The notes under the pieces: model-generated
Seen by the model: only the letters and a program-made list of their open reading frames with translations
Told to the model about the DNA's origin: nothing
Databases searched by the model: none
Position numbers and translations under genes: made by a program
DNA from: Blastobasis lacticolella
Taxonomy: Eukaryota; Arthropoda; Insecta; Lepidoptera; Blastobasidae
Direction of reading: 5' to 3'
Assembly: GCA_905147135.1 (NCBI GenBank)
Contig: LR990051.1
Coordinates: 2,814,463-2,878,462 of the forward strand
Length of the DNA: 64,000 bases
Shown: piece by piece, positions 12,125-24,951 of the stretch
How positions within the stretch are numbered: position 1 is the stretch's first letter
Layout: every line of letters starts with the position of its first letter

Positions 12125-12960
12125 GGATCCGTAGTAAACCAAGAAACCCTTGTAGTGTCGCTGTGTCCATCTGTCCGCGGTGTTCCTCAAAAAATATTAT
12201 TACTAGAAAGCTGAAATTTTGGTTATATGTAATAATCACGCCTCAATCAATCCGTTTTCGATATATTTAGCTTCAAAGTGGTACTTATTGCTAGAAACAC
12301 GTATATACGTTTGTCGTTTGTGACAGCCCTGTATCTTTAAAACCGTAATAGCCAGATACGTGAATATTTCACAGAGTAGGTATGTGTTTCTATGGCCGCT
12401 GTAACAATATTTATCAAACGAAAATTTAATGTAATAAAAAAATTAGTAAGGCTTCCATGAGTGAAGGGGGCGTGAAAATAAAAAATATGTTTACCAAAAC
12501 AAGGGTTTCAGGGTTTCATTGTTTAGAACTTTCGCGCCTAACCTAATCAGAATCTGACGTAGTCCGAATCAGATCTGTCGTCTTGAGGATATGAACTACA
12601 TCACCGACTTCTGATATATACTGTATATTTGTTTTCAAAATATTAGAAAACAACAACAAAAGTAACCGCTAAATTAGCCTCTTTTTCTAAAGTGTTATAC
12701 GAAGTATTTTTTAACATCATTTACCCATGAACTTGAAATTTGGTGATAATGTTGATTATTATGTATATTTTACCAACAAATTCCAATATGTTTATTTGTT
12801 TATTTAATATAAAGTGTATAATTGCTCGTTTAAATTCCCGCATTTTCCTATTACAGGCCAGACCAGGCCAAAATTTGCGGTCAAATGCGTAACCACTATT
12901 TTTTACGGAACCCTAAATGTGCGAAGTCCGACATGCACTTGACCAGTTTTTTAAATCTGT
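12125..12960 (+). repeat. Repeat E, interrupted copy
   Basis: The left part has the 'tgtgtccatctgtccgcgg' and 'aaagctgaaattttggttat' blocks. The right end (about 12895-12955) has 'ttttacggaaccctaaatg' then 'tgcacttgaccag'. The right-end word set is repeated at 27290-27340 and 56310-56360. It resembles a very common lepidopteran repeat ending in 'acggaaccct..gccggtttt'. The middle (12480-12880) may be later insertion or decay. Confidence 0.6.
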
Positions 12961-14925
12961 TTATTCAGGCTACACTCAAATAACGTTTTACGAGCGTCAT
13001 GAATTGTTATAAAGCCATTTTTGACGTGAATTCTACAGAATGGGCTGTAAAAACACCACTCCCTTGCAAAACCCGAAAAATGTCGGCGGGGTGGTTCGTG
13101 TTAAAACTGTGAAAAAAGCATATCATTTACGTAAAACCCGAAGCTGAAAACTTTCAATTTTGTGCGACCAAGTATAACTTTTTCAAGTATCTACAATAGC
13201 TTTCAATCAGTGACGTTAATATAGGTAGATATTCTATGCTATCGGTCTAAATTTTACTAATATTCGCCTATCCTGAGCGATCCTGTTATTTTTCCAGGAC
13301 ATAAAATTAAGTACCCCAATGTCATAACATAATATTCGGGATGGACGTAACTGTCTGTAGCTCCGATCGTGAACAGTAACATGTTTATTAATTTATTAGG
13401 AAGCTAACAAAATAAGAAAATATACATTTTGTAAAACACAACAATCATAATTCATTTACAGGCTAACTCAACACGTATAATTTAGAAAATAAATTTACAA
13501 ACTGAGCTAAAATCTTTAATTGAAGCCTTTTTTACTTTTTTGTTCCTATAATTGTGCCAACTACGGTTATGAGTTCCTACCGTTTGTGATGTAGATTTAT
13601 TGGTTAGTCTTTATCATTAGTATACATAAAACATTAGGTACTTCACAACATACGACTTTACATTATTTTGTAAAGTGTCAAGAATCTGTGATTTCGTCTT
13701 GCGCTGTCCGCTTTCAACGCTTTGCCTTGACCCATGTCAAATCGCCAGATAGGGTTGCTCGACTATCGATAGTTTCACTATAGATATAACATACTTTATA
13801 CTGCTTTTGTATTTTGCCGTACGAATAGTCAGAGACCACATTCTTGAAGTTGCTACGGTCCCGACAAACCTCTTGACCTGGCCTTTCTTTATGCTACCAT
13901 CAATTCGATTATTGTACCTACTTCTAAAACATTTATCTTATGTTTATCTACAATAATATCGATAGTTGTTCTAACTGTTGATGCAATTGCAAGTTTTAAC
14001 TTATAACTACTGGACCAGTATTGTCAATACCATCGATAACATATAAAATTACCTACCTCGCCAATAGGATCGACAGTTTTAATCGTGCACGATCGGCTTA
14101 AAAATTTGGAATATAGTATGCTTCGATGATTTTACCGATCTACAATATGTAAAAAAATAAAATAATTGTGTATGGTTTAATTTTTCAACCGCATCGAACG
14201 ATGCCACAGATAGACAGAGCCACAGAGCCACAGCAAGCGCTACAAAGCCACAGATACACGTAAAACTTATAACACTTTGACAAACTGAATTATTTCATAA
14301 TTTCATAATTTTATAATTTGATTTCATAATTTGAGCCACCAAGCTCAAATGCAGTTTGCAATTGTTTTTTTTTACTTTTCAACTTGCCCCTAAAGTGACC
14401 GTGTTCCAAATTTGTCTATTTACGTTACACGTCCGCATTGGGGTCACAGAAATTAATATGTTTACCAAATTAAAAAAAGCATTTCTCTTTGCATTATTCG
14501 TGTAGATTATTCTAAACAACTAAAAATCTTCCGCTTGTTTGACCCCAGTCTACAGTAATTACTAATTGACCTGCCTGACCCGTAACCCATTGGTTGAACT
14601 CAAAGCAAGTGAGTATTTCGTGGCCAAATGGACCATTAATCAAATTGTGACAGATTTTTCCGCCACATTTATTTGTGCCCAGTTCCTTTCTTTTTTGTTT
14701 GGAATCAGATTGAGGACGAGAATGAGGGATTGACTCGGAGCGTCAAGATTATACCGTTGGGAGTTTTTCCTGGGTATACTTTAGTCATTACGGTTTAGGT
14801 TTCCTGAAACGCATAGGTTCCTACTCATTAAGAAGTTTGGTTATGCGTTTTCAGAATCTGCTTTGCTTATTCTTTCCTATACTAAATACAAACTCGTCCA
14901 TAACCCAGTTAGATTATATCAAGCG
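12960..14925. other. No gene seen; weak repeat D remnant
   Basis: Non-coding AT-rich DNA. A reverse repeat D fragment with an added short 'cacagagccacag' tandem lies at about 14180-14285. Nothing else here can be supported. Confidence 0.5.
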
Positions 14926-14927
14926 TC

Positions 14928-15175
14928 GGTGGCCGTGTGGTGTCAACCCTTTACGCTCATGGGTGTCGTACAAGGCGACTGTTTTCGAGGCAAAAGATCA
15001 AGAGTCTCCGTAGTCTGGTAAATGGGCAGCAGCATTTTCCATTGTTATATTTAAACACTGCGGTCTCCAACCCACCTGCCAGGCTCGGAGATTATGGCAA
15101 TATCCTCCCCTTTCGTGGGAGAGGCCCTAAGTCCTGCAGTGGACTGTTACGGGCTGTGATGGTGATGATGAAGCG
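14928..15175 (+). mobile_element. SINE-C, near full length
   Basis: Head 'cgtcggtggccgtgtggtgt' is tRNA-like (A-box position). The body contains 'ttttcgaggcaaaagatc', 'gtctccaacccacctgcc' and 'cctaagtcctgcagtggac', and it ends in a 'gatggtgatgatga' microsatellite tail. Copies occur at 7037-7160 (reverse), 36366-36425 (reverse fragment) and 55549-55850. Short ORFs across it are spurious. Confidence 0.8.
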
Positions 15176-15341
15176 TCGGTGACGCAAGATGAGTCGGCGA
15201 CGCGTTATTCATACATTTTTAAGTTGACAGCATAACGCAACCTGCGTTGCCGGCGCTCTTTCCGTATCAGTTATAACACAAGAAATATGCAATACATATA
15301 CAATACAAATATCTAATCGTTGGGTTTCACAATATCAACAA

Positions 15342-15567
15342 CTAGTGGACGCGGCGCGACTTCGTTCGCGTACACCTACATTACCCCTAACTACCCTTTT
15401 TTTATACTTATAAATATTTCTCTTGAATCATTATATCTATTGTTAAAAACCGCATTACAATCTGTTCCGTAGTTATAAAAGATCTAAGAGTAGGTATCTA
15501 CATACATACATAGATATATAGGGACAAACGGCGGGAAGCGACTTTGTTTTATACTATGTATACATAA
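15342..15567 (-). mobile_element. Short non-autonomous Helitron, reverse
   Basis: On the + strand it begins with CTAG preceded by A, then 'tggacgcggcgcgacttcg', and ends near 'gactttgttttatactatg'. Read on the - strand this gives the usual 5' 'catagtataaaacaaagtc' and 3' CTAG|T ends. The extreme 5' TC is not exact. Same family as 8897-9117. Confidence 0.7.
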
Positions 15568-15599
15568 AAAGGTTGTGAATAAAATATTCACATCTCACT

Positions 15600-16290
15600 T
15601 ATTCACAAACAATCTAAACTCACCAAGTTTGATATTGAATGCTACATCATGGCGGATACAATTTCATTTAATCTAATAGGATTCGTTCACTTATTATTTC
15701 AGTCGCTGATAAAGCTTTTAAGCTTCTTCGTCCGCGTAGACCAATTTCATTTTAAGGATGGACATCATATTATACTTGAGATCAATCAATGTAACGTTAA
15801 CGCTGGATGGGACTGCCAGTTGGCGGTGGTGGGCGGACGAGCAAGTCTCCCATACTTACAAACTTTCATCCTCTATAGCAACCCTCATAGTTGCATATGT
15901 CGTTCCCCAGATTAGCATCTACTTATATAATAAAATATTTTATACAAACAAAAACTCTTCAGTTTTTTATGACAGGCAGTACATTATCACACAATACAAC
16001 ACACGCCATATCCCGCGCCCTATTTGCTCCACAATCAATCGCGTTTCATCTGACACGGCAAACTGGTATGAACCGGTTACATTAATAGCCAAACAACGCC
16101 GACAATCCATCAGCTAGTGTAAACAAAATGGTAATGTCAATCGATAAAAGGCACGTATAAATATAAAAGGGTTGCAGTCAACCTTCCAGCCCGATTTATT
16201 TTGAGATGCCGCGCTTGGCTACACGGATACATGCCGTGGAAGGCACCGGGCTACGCCCGGCGTTACTACGCCGATATTTTGTACGCCATT
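15600..16290. other. Unrecognised stretch with overlapping ORFs
   Basis: ATG-initiated ORFs at 15649-15915 (88 codons) and 15758-16117 (119 codons) overlap in different frames. Neither shows a domain, a signal peptide or a likely splice structure, and low-complexity AT content explains their length. A small GC hairpin ('caccgggctacgcccggcg') lies at about 16243-16262. I do not call a gene. Confidence 0.3.
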
Positions 16291-16517
16291 AACTATAGAA
16301 CTATATTGTCACTTGCTTTTTATAATAATACGTCTAATTACGCCGATAATTACTTAGTACGTTAAATTTGTACTTACATACTTTTAACACTAGATTTACT
16401 TTTAGAAGATACATAGTCGCTGTTGCAATGAACAAGAATATGCTCGAGCATTAAGTACACAAATAGTATATATTTCAATTAACGTACATATTATTTTCAA
16501 TTGTATCATTTTCTAAT

Positions 16518-16689
16518 GGCACGACTTCGTGTGCACCTACTTTTTTCTTGCTTATAAACCTTCCTCTTGATTCATGCTAAATATTGTTGTAAACTACAAT
16601 AAAATCCGTTCCGTAGTTTAAAAGATCTAAGCGTACATAGATACATAGGGATAGACGGCGGGGAGCGACTTTGTTTTATACTATTATCA
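16518..16689 (-). mobile_element. Short non-autonomous Helitron, 3'-truncated
   Basis: Contains 'cacgacttcgtgtgcacct' at the left and 'gcgactttgttttatacta' at the right, matching 15342-15567 internally. The CTAG end is missing. Confidence 0.65.
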
Positions 16690-19450
16690 TTCAGCGTCAT
16701 CAGTTTGCAAACCCTCGATTTATCGAATGCTGACAGCAAGTTGTAAAATACCTAGGAAATGTCGGTCACATTGTAAACGGTGGGGTTTTACAAGTTAACT
16801 GCGGCAAATATAACGTTTGTCTACGAGGGTACAAAGTTCAGTGTTAATACAGCGCCGCACAGTCACGAACAGTGATATGTAAACACTTTGCGACCTTGTC
16901 ACAATATTTGTACTCTTTTTGCCGTAGATAAAAAGAATATAGTAACTGTTCAAAGTTAATGTGACGATAAAGTTAAAAAGTAAAAAGTGTAGTTCAGCGT
17001 GACTAGATGGCGCTGCTTGGACTGGATTTTCAAATATTGAATTTGATAAACGAAGTTACTCGGAAAGGTGTTTCGTGAAAAAATAATTCGATTTAGTACC
17101 TTTTCTGAGAAGTAAGTGCAAAAATGTAGACAACATTTTAATACATCTAACGGTTTCAATTTAATAAATTTTTGAGAATCAAATTAATGCCATATATTAA
17201 ATTATTTTAACTATATATTCTTTTTAATCGGCTTTTGGAAAAACTCCCATTGTTTTTAAGTCCGTCTACAAAAAATGGTTTTGGTCGATGTAATTGTAAA
17301 TTCTGTAATATTTATGTGTTGATTTATTTTTACGCCGTGTTTAATGAAAATGAATGGTGAGCGTTTTGTCAGTTACCGCGGTCCAAATAGCAGCAACAGA
17401 TTTCGAGCAGTGAACAATTCCAAATAAATTTCACAAACTTAATAATTCGCTGGTCTAAACTTTCTCATGATTTACATTTTACAATACATACTTACTTTAT
17501 ATGTTTATATATTGCAGAAGTGTAAACATTTGCATTGAAAAATACCAAATTTGCAAGCCAGTCACGTTCGTGCAGCGAGCGAATCTTTCGGGTCAGATTC
17601 GATGTTGTTATCCGTGCTAAAGGTGGCTACGTCGATAATTTTTTTCTTATTTGACATGCCTTTTAGCTATACTAAACTTATTAATTAGATTTTTCCTAAA
17701 TTGACAAAATTAGCATTTCATTAGCAACACTTCGTGTAACTGTAGATAGGAGCCGGTAGTTCCAACCGATTTGTTATCGGAGTGGGTTTGTGATGATGTG
17801 TAGTAAGTAATACAATAGTTAATAATATACCGTGACGTAATGGAAATCAACCGCCGAGATTGATTAATAGTATCTACCTACACACAAAAGAAGTCACTTA
17901 AATCGGGACCGACACGAGGAGGTACTTGTGACCATGGATCGTGCAACCGTTCCGAAATATCGAGGTAATAACAATAAAAACCGTAGTGACAAACCCGGTT
18001 TAGGTGACAATTTATATGCAGTAAATAACCACGAATCTCAAAACCTATTATATCTACCTATACTAACATTGAATTTCCAAATTGTCCCTCATTATGCTAA
18101 TTATTTTCTAGCCTGAGGGTTTCTAGCCATTTACACCCGATAGTTTCCCGATAGTTAACATCGAATGCTGTTGGCGCTTTCAAAACATACTTCAGTAAGT
18201 GCATCGGCCATGTTAGCGGGATCGGGACGAACCGATAGTTTCCACGCTATTATGCGAAAAAGGGTCGTGACAATTCTGTAGCGTATCCGAACGAGCCATA
18301 ACAGAATACGATGTAGCTAGAGTGCTATTCGACCCACTGGTGGCTGTAGTGGATTCAGGGGAATGTACGATCTACATAGGACTTTAAGACGATAAGATTA
18401 GAACTGACAGATAAAACTATATTTTTCCCACCTAGCTTGTTACCAGGACAAAAATTGCTGTTTAATAGACGAGGAGCTGGCGAAATAACTGTATAATTAC
18501 GCTTCTGGTCGAACTACTTTTTTTAATCCGGAGGTTTTAGGGCTGCTGAATACGACCCTCAACTTTTTTCCAATCAAAACGGCCTGCAAAATCAACTGTG
18601 TTATAATTGCATTCAAAGTTTGTGGTTTCGATCAAAACAGCATAATTACTACATAATTATACCGGTTTTGATCGGAACTATTTCAGTGCTTTACTGCTCC
18701 TGTTAAATTTAATTTCATGATTAAACCATTTTGATCGCCATCTCCTCAGATGAAAACAACTGCCTTTCGTAGTGCTGCTTTCTTCTAAAATGGTTCGATT
18801 GAAATCACAAGATGTTAGGATTTCAAAATGATCCAATAAACAACTAAAACAGAATCTTAAGTGACCGAAGCAAAGAAGTAGTTTGTCTTAGAATAGGAAG
18901 ATAATAGAATAAATAGTATGTATGTATGTATGTAAACTCTTTATTGCAAAACGCGATTTTAATACCACTATTATTTGTACCACACCAAACGGGCTACGAA
19001 AAATTAATGATATAAAAGTCGCGTTTAAATCAATCAAAAATACTTTTTCATATTACCCACTTAGAATTACAATATTCGAAATGCGAGACTGGTGTTAGGG
19101 GAAATGGATAAGAAAATTCTGTTTCCCCAATATCAAAATTTTCCATTCCGTGCTGTAGCACAATTTTATACCCAACATTTAAATGTCTTCGACAGTTAAT
19201 ACCCTACTGAATTTCTAATGATAGATACTTAATGGTGGAAGCGGACCTTCAGCCCCAAAATGTCATCAGATAGCTCATTTACCTGTGACAGGGACCGCGT
19301 CAGTTATTAGTAAAACAAATTTTTAATTTTTTTTCTTTGCGACAGCTTAGCGTAAGCTTACCTAAGCTTGCAAAATCTTGAATTAGACTACGGTTACTAT
19401 TGTTTTACCTCGATATTGCGTGAGTGAACTGTAAAAACAATACTAAACGT
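16690..19450. other. No gene seen; one microsatellite
   Basis: AT-rich non-coding DNA. At 18916-18950 a 'tatg' tandem runs into 'taaactctttattgcaa', the reverse complement of a LINE 3' end with its microsatellite tail. The same junction occurs at 52821-52860. No coding exon is supported. Confidence 0.5.
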
Positions 19451-19499
19451 GGTAACAATCCGATAATATGTGTAGTGAACCTAACTTACAGAATTCGCA

Positions 19500-19770
19500 A
19501 CTAAACAATACTATTTTAAATAGTATTGTGTTTCTGCCAGTGAGTAAGGTCTCCAGTGCTCCATGGGGTGGGTATTTGGGGAACCGCGGTTTTGGCAGTG
19601 GAGAGGCATTTGCCTTTTTGCTGCCAGAGCAACGTGTTATGGAGGTGGGCAACGCAATGGCGATACTCTTTATGTTGCTAATGTCTATAGGCAGTGGTGA
19701 CCATTTTGCATTAGGTGGCCCGCTTGGTTGTTTGCCAACCGTAAAACAAAAAAAAAGTGAAAATGTAGTG
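19500..19770 (+). mobile_element. LINE 3' region, tail family 1
   Basis: Carries the words 'gctccatggggtgggtattt' and 'gaggcatttgcctttttgct', then 'cagtggtgaccatttt..cccgctt' and an A-rich end. The same order occurs reversed at 48040-48250 and, split, at 29125-29500. The 'ggtgaccactttcc..cccgctt' word also closes the CR1/Jockey element at 24850-24948, which suggests a related LINE tail. An ATG ORF of 114 codons runs across it, and the 48.2 kb copy keeps a similar reading (VFLPVSKV, SAPWGG), but no function is known. Confidence 0.6.
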
Positions 19771-20494
19771 AAAAGCCACGAAAGTCTTAAAACCGGCATA
19801 AAATATGTCTAAGAACCAGCTCTAGAATAATATGTTTTGAATGCAAAAAACCGCAATGAAATAGGCCCAGTAGCTTTCGTGAAAAATTGAAACAGATTTA
19901 TGTACAAACGCACAAACAACTTTTAATCTCAAACGCTCCGTTCGTTCCGTTCCGTCCGTCGTGGGTAAAAAGTTTATTGATGCATAGTATTTTAATTTTT
20001 TACTAAAACACTAAATAATATAGTTATATTACGTATATTTAATATGACGATTACCTAAAGTTTTATTTATAGAGGGATTAGGTATAAAAGCTTTTGAGAA
20101 AGTAGTTGAGAATAGCAAGTGCAACATAAATGCAGAATCATAGCTTGGTTGTCACGTCTCTAACATAATATTGTCTCGCAATATGTGTATTTACACTGTC
20201 ATAGGTAGCTTACAATTCAAACCGGGACACGACAACCCAAGCATTGTTACTTGGCAGCGGAAATAGATACTATATAGTCGCATGTATGTAGGTATATTGC
20301 ACAATAATACAGTTAACAAGACTGGATTGGATGACCCTTACATAAGTTCAAGGATACAATGGAAGCCATTTGCATGGTAGACACAATGAAAACCCTACTG
20401 TCGTTTTTTGCGTTAGTACTTGTCGTCGTATGAGCGTTGCAAAACTATAAACAGTTTGCCCATCGATTTATTGACCTTAAAAATCCTACGAAAT

Positions 20495-20600
20495 GTTATA
20501 AATGAGAAAGATTGTAAGGTTATATGGATGGATGTTTGTTACTCCTTCACGCCATTGCTATCTGGAGTTTGATGAAATTTGGTAATAAACACAACGTAGG
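20495..20600 (+). repeat. Interspersed repeat remnant
   Basis: Contains 'ataaatgagaaagattgtaa', 'atggatgtttgttactcctt' and 'cacgcc', the start of a common lepidopteran non-autonomous element. Counterparts are at 35955-36060, 37390-37480 (reverse) and 39310-39350. Confidence 0.45.
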
Positions 20601-21483
20601 CTATAATTTTAATTCAATTTCAGTCTGTCGATAGGCATAAGAGATAACGTATTTTATTATAACGATTTTCACCGTTTCGTGTGCGCCAACAGGGTAGACT
20701 GCACGTTTTGCTGTCCGGCAGCTACGCGGTGAGTATGCGGAGACGACGCGCACGCATTTCTGTTTGATTTGCAACGTATAAACGAGCCGTTAGGCTTCGG
20801 AGTACTATAACACTATTGCCTATATTCCTGGGATACACGACACATGGTTCAAAGTACCTATGAGTGTCGAGTATTGATCGTTATTTTTAACGGTGCTTAC
20901 CACCACTAGTTTACAGTCGATAAGATCAATATAAACCATCATCAGCCAACTAGAAAAATGCAAATTGTTGGCGCACCGTCAATTTGTTTTACGACTTAAT
21001 GGTATGACGTTCTGCACCAGACATTCAAGATATTTTTATACTTAAAAAAAAGGGGCAATACATGCATATTACATTGGGTCCGCGGGTGTTACTAAAAGAA
21101 TATTTAAAAATATATTGAGAGTGGCATCACATTAGTTTTATATATTTCAACCTGGTAACCTGGTAAATCAGATAAGTTCTAATAAAATAAACAAAAATGT
21201 ACAAAGACAACAAAAACTTAAATAATAAAAACTAGGTTAATCTGAAAGTAAATAAATACAGGCGTTCAATGTTTTAGATTAACGAAGGTAAAGTCTTCCT
21301 TTGTGTCTTATTTTATTAAAATACCACAAGAAATACAAAACCTATTCCTTAGTAAGTTTAAAAACACAATTGAAACTTAGTTAATAATTAAGTTTACTAT
21401 AAAATTAAAGATTTCTTGGAAGATATATTGGTTGTTAATATTTTATGTACTTGACATTTAATTTATGTATTATAATACCTACA

Positions 21484-21656
21484 AGTGGAGCCGGCATCAC
21501 TTCGTTCGCGTACACCTTTACCCCTACCTACCCTTTTTTTCTTGTTTATAAACTTTCCTCTTGAATCACTCTATTTATTGTCGAAAACCATATTATACAT
21601 ACATAGATACATAGGGACAGGCTCCGGGAAGCAGCTTTGTTTTATACTATTTATAG
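21484..21656 (-). mobile_element. Short non-autonomous Helitron, reverse, shortened
   Basis: Left end 'gtggagccggcatcacttcg', right end 'gcagctttgttttatacta', with 'ctttcctcttgaatcactct' between. Same family as 8897-9117 and 15342-15567. The terminal CTAG is mutated to 'caag'. Confidence 0.65.
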
Positions 21657-21769
21657 AACTTGAATTTTTATTGTGTGTACATAAGTATTTTGTCTCAGTT
21701 CATATATTGACAATAGTCCTGAGCCTACGTACAATATTAAATTTAAAGTAGATTAAATGTGGTAGAACT

Positions 21770-21885
21770 GTCAAGTCTGAGGAATCCGCCTGGACGGGTA
21801 CCACCTTATCTATTTCTCCCATCAAGTAAAAATGTTTACATTGTTGTGTTCTGGGTTGAAGGATAAGGTAGCCAGCTCAATTATA
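21770..21885 (+). repeat. Repeat G copy
   Basis: Has 'ggaatccgcctgg', 'gggtaccacc', 'ctatttctccc' and 'ggttgaaggataaggta' in the same order as 1955-2165. Truncated on the right, where a LINE tail begins. Confidence 0.55.
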
Positions 21886-21911
21886 GACATGAATTAAGAA
21901 TAATCAAATAA

Positions 21912-22045
21912 ATCCGAAAGGGGTTAAAAGGTTTTTACGGGGTCGGCAACACGTGGGTGATGCCCCTGGTATTGCAAACGTCCATAAGCTGCGGTGACTG
22001 CTTACCATCAGGCAGGCCGCAAGCTGGTTTGCCACCTTAGTAGTA
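21912..22045 (+). mobile_element. LINE 3' tail, family 2, inserted next to repeat F
   Basis: 'ggtttttacggggtcggcaa', 'gtgggtgatgcccctgg', 'gctgcggtgactgcttacca' and an A-rich end ('gtagtataaaaaaa'). A nearly identical copy is at 36868-36990. It ends directly against the start of repeat F, whose first bases follow the A-run, so it appears to be a 5'-truncated retrotransposition event. Confidence 0.65.
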
Positions 22046-22051
22046 TAAAAA

Positions 22052-22220
22052 AAATCCAAACTCGATGGGTTTACCATGCGTAGTTTAGGAGTTCCTATGA
22101 CCACCTTCCATCTCTATCATCAGATCAGCTCGTGCATTGTCATCGAACTTACATGAGTGCAAATTTTCAGCTGAATCGGAAACCGGGAAATGGGTCACAT
22201 TGAAGTTGCAAGATTTTTAC
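22052..22220 (+). repeat. Repeat F copy
   Basis: Matches 5395-5610: 'ctcgatgggtttaccatgcg', 'gtttaggagttcctatgacc' and 'gaaaccgggaaatgggtcac'. Diverges after 22220. Confidence 0.6.
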
Positions 22221-22224
22221 GAAC

Positions 22225-23655
22225 AGACATGGAGACATGTGATACCAACTAAATATAATCTTCTAAAAATATATCTAACCGACATTTGTATCTTTGACGG
22301 TTACCGCTTTCAATCAGACTGTTTGCGACGAAAGTTAGAAAAAAGTTGCGGGCAAATATACGAAAATCGATATCTTGGTCGTGGAGAGTAGCGTGCGATC
22401 GTATCAAAATTATACGTGAAACGGTTTACGGTGTAGTTACGGTGAAGGACAAATTCTAAATTTGTGGCCGCCCCACAGCGGCCTTCAAAACCTACTTAGA
22501 GAGGGTTATGATTAGCTTTTATTTACCTTTGCGGGCACTAATTTGGTTTTATTGTTGCATACCACGTTTTGTGAAAACACCTCATTATTCGAAGCCAAAT
22601 AACTAGCGCCATAAATACATATAATAAATATTGTGGCGGACGCAAGACTCAATGGTTCTATGACACAATTAAAGTTAAGCTTGGAAATAAGGGTTAGGAG
22701 TTATTCCCTATCAACACTCAATGCCAGCGGGCCACCTGGTAGTAAGTGGTGACATCAGCACATTCATCAATTAATAGAAATGATCATTAGTCATCAAGTA
22801 ATAGAAATGTAGAACAGCGGATACGTTGTCACCGTGAGGATTAAGGTGTTATACCTCAAGCTTTTAATTATGTCTTTGGAGCCTTTTTTAAATTAGACTT
22901 TTGACCGCCATCTCACTTGGTGATAAGTGACAATCCGGCCGTTGACGGAGCATGCCTGCCTCTCTAGCCTAGAAGGCATCTAGATCATAATGATCAGGGA
23001 ACACACTCGCAAATAAATGGTATAAAGTCATAACTATGTGTCCGAATTTGATTTATGGATCTGTCTGCTCACCTTCAATTACCATATTGCTTGTGAAACG
23101 TATTCAAGAAGAAAAGTAAGAACACATATATCTAATAGCTCAGAAAAGGGTTTAGGGCGAATTCAAATGTCGCGTACACGCCACGAATGCGCTGTTGCAG
23201 CACCATGTTTCGCCGCCAACAGTGTCACTACACTGGTAATCAAGTTCATGACGCCCACCGTGGCTCAACCTGAGTCCGGACCTGTGATCTATAACGGGCG
23301 TGACCACCCCACTTCCTTGAGATAGCCTATTTCCAGTCCAATGATCGAGTTGCGAGCCACTGAGCCTCGGCACAATAAGCATACGGACTAGTGACGTCAG
23401 AAACCACGCGATTCTCGGTATAGCGACGCTAAACTATACTTTGAAGAACACTTTGAAGTACCTCTCTGTCTATCTTTCGTTAATGCATACACGAAACAGT
23501 AGTATAGTAATACAAACAGAAATGGCTCAATCAATTTTCAGTGTTTTAGTTAGTAGTACAGGAACAAAAAACCCTGCTATTAAAAACCTCACCAGCAAAC
23601 AGTTATTTTAAGTAGACCTATAAGTTGTTAAATAAAATTTCGACAGTGACAATCG
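22225..23655. other. No gene seen; LINE-tail scraps
   Basis: Short LINE-tail remnants occur at about 22700-22755 ('gccagcgggccacctgg') and 22905-22985 ('gaccgccatctcacttgg'). The stretch 23150-23400 is less AT-rich, but its overlapping ORFs on both strands have no recognisable motif. Confidence 0.4.
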
Positions 23656-23657
23656 TC

Positions 23658-23801
23658 CTCTTGGCGTTAATGTCCCGGTTCTGCTATCGAACACGAGGGC
23701 CCGGGGTTCGCCTTAACCATGATCCAGAATTTGGCAATCAAGTAAATACAATTGGAGCGACTGCCATCTGACCTCCGTGACCCTGCTACCAGGGGAACCT
23801 C
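23658..23801 (-). mobile_element. SINE-B, 3' half (left side of a LINE insertion)
   Basis: Reverse-oriented SINE-B: 'cttggcgttaatgtcccgg', 'gagggcccggggttcgcc', 'ctgacctccgtgaccctgct', ending 'aggggaacct'. The continuing sequence of this family ('gaccttggatcac', inferred from 59714-60010) resumes only at 24952, so the CR1/Jockey element has split this SINE. Confidence 0.75.
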
Positions 23802-24951
23802 CCCCTCCCGAAGTACGATATCCCCGAGGGGCTCTGCAATTGGGTATCCAGCTTCCTGTCTGGACGGAGCATCCAAGTCGTTGTCGATGGATGCTGCTCC
23901 GATACCAAGACTATAAATGCTGGAGTACCCCAAGGTTCAGTACTATCTCCCACGCTGTTTCTTCTGCATATCAATGATATGCTGAATATGCCCAGTATTC
24001 ATTGTTATGCGGATGACAGTACGGGAGATGTTAGTTATACTGGCCGAGTGAATGTCCCTCGTTCCGAGGTGTCGGAGAGCCGAATTAGACTTGTGTCGAA
24101 TATCGAACATTCCTTGGAGCAAGTTTCTCAGTGGGGCAGACTAAACCTAGTCCAATTCAACCCCTCGAAGACACAGGTCTGCGCATTTTCCGCCAAAAAA
24201 GATCCCTTTGACATAGTGCCGCAGTTTCAAGGAACACCCCTTTCCATCTCAAAAAGTATTGAGATCCTCGGTGTCGACATATCGGATAGCGTGCGATTCC
24301 GGAGTCACCTGGAAGGCAAGGCCAAGCTGGCTTCGAAAAAGCTTGGAGTGTTTAACCGGTCCAAGCGATACTTCACCCCAGGGCAGCACTTGCTGCTGTA
24401 CAAGGCACATATGGAGTATTGTTCCCATCTTTGGGCCGGCGAAACTGCCGACCTGCTTAATCCTCTGGACTCCGTACAGAGACGCGCCGTACGAATTGTC
24501 GATGATCCCATACTAACACGCAAGTTGGAACCACTGGCAAACCGAAGGGACTTTGGCTCCCTGTGTGTGTTCTATTGGCTGTACAATGGGGAGTGTTCCG
24601 AGGAACTTTTCGATCAGGTGCCCACAGCACAATTTCGCCATCGCACCACCCGCCGTGGGCTTGGTACTCATCCTCACTACGTAGACCCTCTGTTGGTCAC
24701 GACGCGAAGGTTCGAAAGAACGTTTCTCGCTCGTACGATTCGGATGTGGAATGAGCTCCCTCCCAGCTACAGTGTTTCCTTTGGACTATGACATGGGAAC
24801 GTTCAAGAGGTATATTAGAGGTCTCTTCAGAGGCGGGCAACGCATCAGTGACTCCCCTGGTGTTGCCTTAGGCGGCGGTGACCACTTTCCATCAGATGGC
24901 CCGCTTGCCTGTTTGTCTGCTGTTGTTGTATAACATAAAAAAAAAACCTAT
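23802..24951 (+). mobile_element. CR1/Jockey-type LINE, 5'-truncated, inside SINE-B
   Basis: About 1.15 kb of LINE carrying the reverse transcriptase palm and downstream region, a short 3' UTR and an A-rich end ('gttgtataacataaaaaa'). The left border follows SINE-B 'ggggaacct'. The right border has 'aacct' after the A-run before SINE-B resumes, which fits a short target-site duplication. The 5' truncation and A-tail fit target-primed reverse transcription. A close relative is at 57870-58528 (reverse). Confidence 0.8.
23805..24930 (+). pseudogene. Reverse transcriptase of CR1/Jockey-type LINE (truncated, one frameshift)
   Basis: The reading frame opens in the RT domain with IPEGLCNWVSSFLSGRS, then GVPQGSVLSPTLFLLHIND (RT motif 4/B), then CYADDSTGD, the YADD catalytic motif. 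QWGRLNLVQFNPSKTQV and ILGVDI follow, then the post-palm thumb/C-terminal region (LASKKLGVFNR, YCSHLWAG, VQRRAVRIVDDP, RTIRMWNELP). One frameshift near 24765 moves the reading to VFPLDYDMGTFKRYIRGLFR, and the protein ends near 24930. The endonuclease and the first RT motifs are missing. Compared with the 58 kb copy, four codons are missing after LLLYKA, an in-frame deletion. Such elements copy themselves by target-primed reverse transcription in the nucleus; this copy cannot. The clade (CR1 versus Jockey) is by resemblance only. Confidence 0.88.
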